Source: an uncultured Bryobacterales bacterium (GTDB lineage Bacteria; Acidobacteriota; Terriglobia; Bryobacterales; UBA6623). Taken from it: 10,527 nt of DNA. The DNA lies in NCBI GenBank assembly GCA_946887065.1, contig CAMPKL010000070.1, forward strand, positions 1 through 10,527. The letters are read 5' to 3'. Positions 7,025 through 10,527 of the stretch are shown here, in pieces; within the stretch, counting starts at the first letter, position 1; each line of letters starts with the position of its first letter. The translations under genes were made by a program, and so were the position numbers. The notes beneath the pieces are model-generated. The model was not told the DNA's origin. It searched no databases and saw only the letters and a program-made list of their open reading frames with translations.

Positions 7025-7684
7025 TTACGCTCCACCGGCTGAGACTGTTTCAGCCCGTTGATAGAAATCCGCCGCTCCGCGCCAGATGTACTCCAAGGCG
7101 TCGCCCAAGGAATGGTCGGAATCTACTAAGTCTAACTGTACGTTGGGTTTTCCCCAAGCGAACTTCACCGAGAGGTCCGGGCTCACAACGTCATCGCGTT
7201 TGCCGTGGTAGATCAGCGTCGGCTGACTCAAATCCGGGTATCGGTCGAACCAAAGCGCGTTCTCATAGAATTCGTAACCGATTGAACGAGACTCGCCGGC
7301 TCCGTAGTGATAGACCTGCATCGAGCCCTTTTGCCGCCATTCTTCCATCTGTTCCTTGCCGAGCCGATCCTCCCAGCCGCGCGGGAAGCCGAATGCGGGG
7401 GCCAAAAGCAAGAGCCGGGGCGCGAGTTCCGGATGAATCGATCCATAGATTGCCGCCAAGTAGCCCCCGAGGCTCGATCCAATGATCATCACGGGATCGA
7501 GTTCCCGCGCTAGCCGATCGATGAGCTTGAGCTGCTTGGTCAGCGTGAGGCGCGTAAAATCGCCCTCGGCTAGATCCGGGCAATGCACGGTCGCGCCAAT
7601 CTGAGCAAAACGATTGGAGAAAAACCGAGCCTTGTTGGAGAGCGGCCCGGAAGCGAAACCGTGCAGATAGAGGATGTTAGGCAT
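7025..7684 (-). CDS. YqiA/YcfP-like alpha/beta hydrolase
   Basis: 219 residues, no signal peptide, so cytoplasmic. It begins directly at the first strand with ILYLHGFASGP, whose HG is the oxyanion-hole region. The nucleophile elbow GSSLGGYLA puts Ser71 as nucleophile. The acid is Asp164 or Asp165 in YHGKRDDVVSP and the His is His191 in DSDHSLGD. The short lid and the start LYLHGF resemble the UPF0227/YqiA group, small esterases active on short acyl esters or thioesters; the natural substrate is not known. The ATG at 7684 has no clear Shine-Dalgarno sequence. It is the first gene of a four-gene minus-strand run with the ECF sigma factor 17 bases downstream. Whether it belongs to that pathway or only shares the promoter is open. 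Confidence 0.85.
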   Translation of the reverse strand: MPNILYLHGFASGPLSNKARFFSNRFAQIGATVHCPDLAEGDFTRLTLTKQLKLIDRLARELDPVMIIGSSLGGYLAAIYGSIHPELAPRLLLLAPAFGFPRGWEDRLGKEQMEEWRQKGSMQVYHYGAGESRSIGYEFYENALWFDRYPDLSQPTLIYHGKRDDVVSPDLSVKFAWGKPNVQLDLVDSDHSLGDALEYIWRGAADFYQRAETVSAGGA

Positions 7685-7717
7685 TGCCGGGGCGCACTGA
7701 AGTTAGTCTATCCCAGT

Positions 7718-7740
7718 GATCGCGATCGCCGATCGCGGTC
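7718..7740. promoter_or_regulatory. Long palindrome upstream of the hydrolase-sigma operon
   Basis: CGCGATCG (7721-7728), one C, then CGATCGCG (7730-7737) form a perfect inverted repeat. It extends by three more bases per side with one G-T pair, giving 11-base arms. It lies 34-56 bases ahead of the ATG at 7684. A weak -10-like TAGACT (minus strand, 7710-7705) lies between. Operator for the operon is the simplest reading. Confidence 0.4.
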
Positions 7741-7804
7741 GTGCGTCCGAGCCCGAAGGCTACAGGTTTCTGCCCGAAGTAATTGGGCGCTTTCGATCTG
7801 TGAA

Positions 7805-7962
7805 GGGCTCCGTCTCCTTTGCTCCTCCCTGATCGCAGAAGCCGAAGGCGCTCGCGGCGGGTGCGGGAAGACGCTAAACTACCGCGGAAGCAATGGTTAA
7901 CGGCGGAATCGGCTATTTCTTTGGGCTCCGTCCCCTTTATTTCTTTGGGCTCCGTCCCCTTT
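7805..7962 (-). repeat. REP-like repeats, three copies of a GGGCTCCGTCCCCTTT core
   Basis: The core occurs at 7805-7820 (one mismatch, GTCTCC), 7923-7938 and 7947-7962. The last two belong to a perfect tandem of 24 bases (7915-7938 and 7939-7962). On the minus strand they read AAAGGGGACGGAGCCC, sharing AAAGGGGAC with the repeats at 9051-9084 that follow the RAYT remnant. Such elements commonly accompany REP-associated tyrosine transposases; the link here is inferred from the shared core. Confidence 0.6.
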
Positions 7963-8135
7963 GCCCCTTGCCCCCAAAAAAGGCTCTGACCGCTTCGCTC
8001 TTCGCTGAACTTTCACCGCTGGTCTCTCGCCCGGCCTCAGGATGACTGCGTTCATCCTTGACACTTACCTATCATGGATGTCCCGGATAGCCCGCCGAGC
8101 GCGCTTCAGAGCACGTAGGTACTAGAACTGAAGAC

Positions 8136-8156
8136 CTAGGTTCAATTTGAACCTAG
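8136..8156. promoter_or_regulatory. Perfect 21-base palindrome, operator candidate for the PEP-CTERM gene
   Basis: CTAGGTTCAA (8136-8145), a central T, and TTGAACCTAG (8147-8156) are exact inverse complements. A possible promoter starts in its right arm: TTGAAC (8147-8152), 17 bases, TGCAAT (8170-8175), each 4 of 6 to consensus. If that is used, a protein bound to the palindrome would cover the -35. Confidence 0.45.
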
Positions 8157-8236
8157 CGTAGTTTCCGCATGCAATGTAGCCTAGGCCAGCCCTGCGGATA
8201 CATCTTAATGGTAGCGCTGGTCAGGAGAGAACCACA

Positions 8237-8932
8237 TTGAGCACCAAAATTAGCTACTTCGCGGTAGCCGCGCTGTTGACTCTCGGCGTTTCCGCCAACG
8301 CTGCGCCGATCACTTACCTCGGCGCTGATGACAGCGTATCGTCACTTGCCCAGATGACAAACGCTTTGGCCGCAAACGCGAGTTTTCTGGCAGTCGCCGG
8401 TGCCCTCAACACGTACGATTTTGAGTCTGGTTTGCCCGCCAATCTAACCATAACGGGTGGGAGCACAGTCGCAGCGTCACAGTGCGGTCCGCTGTGCGGC
8501 TTCAATACCACTTCGGGTGGAACGTGGCACAGAGAGTTGGTGGGCGGGTCGGTCACCTTCAGCTTCACCCAACCTGTTGACGCGTTTGGCTTTTACGTCA
8601 ACGGTCTGCAAACGAACCAGGTGGGGCAGCAGACGATCGAATACGTAGATGGTTCATCCGTTACTCAGATCATCAACTTTCCAAGTGCAATCAACGGTGG
8701 TGGAGCCTTCGTCGGTTTCATCGACTTCGGCGAACTGATTTCCAGCGTCACCTTCAACGCTTCCAACGACATCCTCGGGTTCGACGATCTGCGTTTCGGT
8801 CGCTCGGAAACTAACCCGGGCTCGGACGTTCCCGAACCCTCCACGCTAACGCTTCTCGTCACTTGCATGCTCGGAGCAGGCATGATGGCCAGACGCCGGC
8901 GGCGGAATCAGGCCCAAGGAGGCCCAAGGTGA
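8237..8932 (+). CDS. PEP-CTERM sorting-domain protein, secreted
   Basis: 231 residues from a TTG start at 8237. AGGAG at 8223-8227, nine bases ahead, and the signal peptide that begins at once support this start. Signal peptide 1-22 (YFAVAALLTLGVSANA). The body (about 23-195) is a beta-rich exported domain with NTYDFESGLPANLTITGG, VTFSFTQPVDAFGFYVNG and FIDFGELISSVTFNASNDILGFDDLRFG, of the kind seen in jelly-roll or lectin-like PEP-CTERM proteins. A Cys pair (CGPLC, 83-87) could form a disulfide. The end is a full PEP-CTERM signal: VPEPST (198-203), a hydrophobic helix and RRRRR (219-223). Exosortase would process it on the way to the cell surface or matrix; no exosortase gene is in the window. 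The last residues (QAQGGPR) come from a 10-base tandem repeat. Confidence 0.88.
   Translation: MSTKISYFAVAALLTLGVSANAAPITYLGADDSVSSLAQMTNALAANASFLAVAGALNTYDFESGLPANLTITGGSTVAASQCGPLCGFNTTSGGTWHRELVGGSVTFSFTQPVDAFGFYVNGLQTNQVGQQTIEYVDGSSVTQIINFPSAINGGGAFVGFIDFGELISSVTFNASNDILGFDDLRFGRSETNPGSDVPEPSTLTLLVTCMLGAGMMARRRRRNQAQGGPR
8910..8929 (+). repeat. 10-base tandem direct repeat at the 3' end of the PEP-CTERM gene
   Basis: AGGCCCAAGG occurs twice without a gap (8910-8919, 8920-8929), just ahead of the stop codon. It lies after the Arg cluster of the sorting signal and only lengthens the tail. A change in copy number would shift the frame of the last few codons. Confidence 0.6.
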
Positions 8933-8968
8933 CGGGCACGAAACCCTGCTAGACTAGCGGCGCCAAAC

Positions 8969-9178
8969 ATGTCGCGACAAGCGCGCGTGGTTGCGGCGGG
9001 TGTTCCGCATCACATCACTCATCGCGGCAACGGCAACAACCGCCTGACCGAAAGGGGACGACCGAAAGGGGACCGAAAGGGGACGGGAAGCTGTGAAGCA
9101 ATAGCCTTTCAGGCGCGCACGGGCGATTGGGCGAAGGTCGCGAGGAGTGGAGATCGAGCGGGTTCGGTTGCGGATTAG
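8969..9178 (+). pseudogene. Remnant of a REP-associated tyrosine transposase (RAYT, Y1/IS200-like)
   Basis: The first 25 codons (8969-9043) read MSRQARVVAAGVPHHITHRG followed by NGNNR. This is a very typical RAYT N-terminus, where HHIT.RGN forms the first strand of the Y1 domain. A whole RAYT has roughly 150-300 residues with an HUH pair and a catalytic Tyr, and none of these is present. From 9044 the frame runs into AAAGGGGAC-type repeats, read as KGD/KGT, and then into sequence I do not recognise, stopping at 9178. An internal deletion or replacement has removed the catalytic core, so the gene must be inactive. It lies 36 bases after the PEP-CTERM gene, and an IS1182-type transposase lies just beyond. 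Confidence 0.75.
9046..9084 (+). repeat. Three tandem GACCGAAAGGG units after the RAYT fragment
   Basis: GACCGAAAGGG starts at 9046, 9060 and 9071; the first and third units continue as GGAC-type ends, giving periods of 14 and 11 bases. The AAAGGGGAC core is in opposite orientation to the cores at 7923-7962. These are probably REP-like elements linked to the former RAYT gene. Confidence 0.6.
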
Positions 9179-9233
9179 GTTCGGTCGATCGCCGCGCCCG
9201 ATCGCACTGGGGCGCTGCTCCGATGGTTCGTTG

Positions 9234-10527
9234 TTAGGCGCTTGCCAGTTCGGGCGCCAATCGGAACATGCGTTGCAAGTTGAAGGTCAGCGCCGCCCAC
9301 AAGGCTTCGCAGCGCACCTTCGCTAAGCCGCGCGTCGAGAAGCGTCTGAGCTTCAGTTTCTGTTTGATCCAAGCGTTCGGAAACTCGATCAACGGCGCGC
9401 GCCGTTTGTAGATCGCTTGCGCTTCGGGCGTCTGCATCTTGCGGTCGAAGGCTTCAACCGCCGGATCGGAAAGCTGCACTGATACCGAGCGGCCGCGTTT
9501 GGAGATCTTCAGCTGGGACAACATTTCTCTCGCGCCGCGCAGTCGCGGCAGTCCTCGCCGCGCGCCGCCCACTTGAGAATCTTGCGTCCGCCGGGCAAGC
9601 GATGTTCGCCGCGATATCGCAACCGCTTGCCCTCGGGACACACCATCTCATTGGCCGTTTCGTCATAACCAAAGCGATCGAAGCGATACTCCGGATCGCG
9701 ACCGCAGGCCGCGCCGGAAGCGACGTCGGAGCGGCCCGTCATCTGTCCATAGAAGTCGATCTCACGCTCGGCCATGGCCACCACCGTCGGATGATTCGTG
9801 TAGCCGCCGTCGGCCAACGCTTGTTCGGGATAACGTCCCAGGCTCGTTTTGATGCGCTCCATCGCGGCGGGCAGTTGCGCGGCGTCTTGCGGGTCGTCGA
9901 CGGTTTCGACGTCGACGATGAAGCCGTGCTCTTGGTCCGCGGCCAGCTGCACGTTGTAGGCCGGCGCCAGGCCGCCGTCGCCCGTGCGCATGAAGCGCGC
10001 TTCGGGGTCCGTCGACGAAGCTTGTTGCGGCTTGCTCTTGTCGGTCTTCTTACGCGCTTGCAGCCTTTCGATCTCGGCCAGCGCGTTTTCCAAGCGCCGC
10101 TCGCGCTCGCTTGCCGCACGCAGCCGCGCGGCTTGCTGCCGCTTCGTCGTTTGCTCCTCGGCCTCTTGGCGTTCGAGTTCTTTGACGTGGCGCCGCGCCG
10201 CCGACAAGTGCGCCCGCATCGCGTCCTTGCGGCGGAAGCTCTTGCGCGATGCGTCGGCGCGGATCTTGGTGCCGTCGGCGGCTACGCGCTCCAGCGTGAT
10301 CAACCCGTTCTTGGTCAGCATCGCCAACACTTCGACGAACAACTCGCGCAAGGCTTCGCCGTTTCCCACGCGGAAGTCCGACAACGTGTGATGGTTGATC
10401 GGGCGCAAGCCGGTCAACCACTGAAGGCCCGGCTCATGCACCATCTGCCTCGCGATCTCGCGCGCCGAATGCAGTCCTTTCGAGTAGGCGTACAGCCACA
10501 CCGAAACCAGCACCTGCGGCGAATGCG
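9234..10527 (-). pseudogene. IS1182-type DDE transposase, frameshifted, N-terminus beyond the window
   Basis: The open frame runs from the right edge (HSPQVLVSVWLYAYSKGLHSAREI in pieces) to a TGA at 9509. Numbering from the GTG at 10513, the N-terminal domain (REIARQMVHEPGLQWLTGLR) is followed by the first catalytic Asp80 (VAADGTKI), a charged coiled-coil insertion at about 95-160, the second Asp235 (LADGGYTNHP), and a Cys cluster (CRDCAAREKCC). The rest continues in the next frame from about 9515 to 9234 (QLKISKRGRSVSVQLSDPAV), with the third catalytic Glu in LIEFPNAWIKQKL (codon 9386-9384) and the usual ending RGLAKVRCEALWAALTFNLQ. At the joint GTCCCAGCTGA a single base seems lost within CC(N)CAG. 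The first product lacks the catalytic Glu, so the copy is probably inactive unless the base is a sequencing error. Confidence 0.82.
9234..10527 (-). mobile_element. Insertion sequence carrying the IS1182-type transposase, only one side in the window
   Basis: Only the transposase part can be delimited. The terminal inverted repeat on this side should lie somewhere in 9179-9233, but it cannot be recognised because the other end lies outside the window. The 55 bases between the RAYT fragment's stop and the transposase stop hold no other feature that I can name. Confidence 0.6.

Larger units (their letters stand above)
7685..8236. other. 552-base intergenic region, no gene recognised
   Basis: No credible coding sequence is seen on either strand. 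The left end holds the probable promoter/palindrome of the minus-strand operon. The middle holds REP-like repeats (7805-7962). About 7985-8058 looks like a degraded intergenic repeat whose minus strand begins GTCATCCTGAGG. The right end holds a perfect 21-base palindrome (8136-8156) and the putative promoter of the PEP-CTERM gene. Short open frames here have no recognisable product. Confidence 0.6.

Noticed and set aside
7583..7900. 105-codon plus-strand frame across the hydrolase start and the intergenic region
   Set aside because: Overlaps the hydrolase N-terminus antisense and runs through a palindrome and a repeat; no motif or convincing ribosome site.
7805..7962. CRISPR array
   Set aside because: Repeats are directly adjacent or irregularly spaced with no unique spacers of constant length, and there are no cas genes.
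8058..8091. TTGACA at 8058-8063 as a consensus promoter
   Set aside because: TATCAT lies only 6 bases after it and nothing -10-like lies at 16-18 bases, so spacing does not fit a sigma-70 promoter.
7805..10527. Composite transposon carrying the PEP-CTERM gene
   Set aside because: Only one IS1182-type copy is visible and its terminal repeats cannot be defined; the REP-like elements alone do not make a transposon boundary.

Overview
The window reads as high-GC chromosomal DNA from an environmental Gram-negative bacterium, most likely an acidobacterium of the Solibacter/Bryobacter type. This rests on the gene mix, not on any marker gene: secreted PF00756-type esterases, a small outer-membrane barrel, a secreted FecR/DUF6600-like protein with a long Arg/Ser/Pro tail, an ECF sigma/anti-sigma/DUF4252 operon, a PEP-CTERM protein, a REP-associated transposase remnant and an IS1182-type transposase. 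The taxonomic call is inference.

Positions 1-2901, all minus strand. In transcription order there is a VOC/glyoxalase-fold protein (2901-2512), a terminator hairpin, a complete secreted esterase (2312-1323), a small outer-membrane beta-barrel protein (1267-794), a second hairpin with the same stem core, and a second esterase (613-1) whose C-terminus lies beyond the left edge. The two esterases are clear paralogues. Several short motifs lie at identical distances upstream of both start codons, so the duplicated unit includes the control region.

Positions 2902-5508. A divergent intergenic region carries a perfect TATAAT and an adjacent inverted repeat. It precedes a plus-strand gene (3181-5454) for an exported 757-residue FecR-domain protein. 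A bidirectional terminator (5477-5508) separates it from the convergent operon that follows.

Positions 5535-7684, minus strand. Four tightly packed genes: a YqiA-like alpha/beta hydrolase, an ECF sigma factor, a single-span putative anti-sigma factor (20-base overlap with sigma) and an exported DUF4252 protein (ATGA overlap). This looks like one cell-envelope or stress signalling operon.

Positions 7685-10527, an accessory-looking region. A 552-base gap carries REP-like repeats and two strong palindromes. Then come a PEP-CTERM protein on the plus strand (TTG start), a RAYT transposase reduced to about its first 25 codons followed by AAAGGGGAC-type repeats, and a minus-strand IS1182-type transposase that runs off the right edge and carries a -1 frameshift. 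No tRNA, rRNA or CRISPR was seen. I found no wholly new defence or metabolic system. The most unusual items are the duplicated esterase cassette with position-locked upstream motifs, the basic tail of the FecR protein, and the RAYT/REP debris on both sides of the PEP-CTERM gene.
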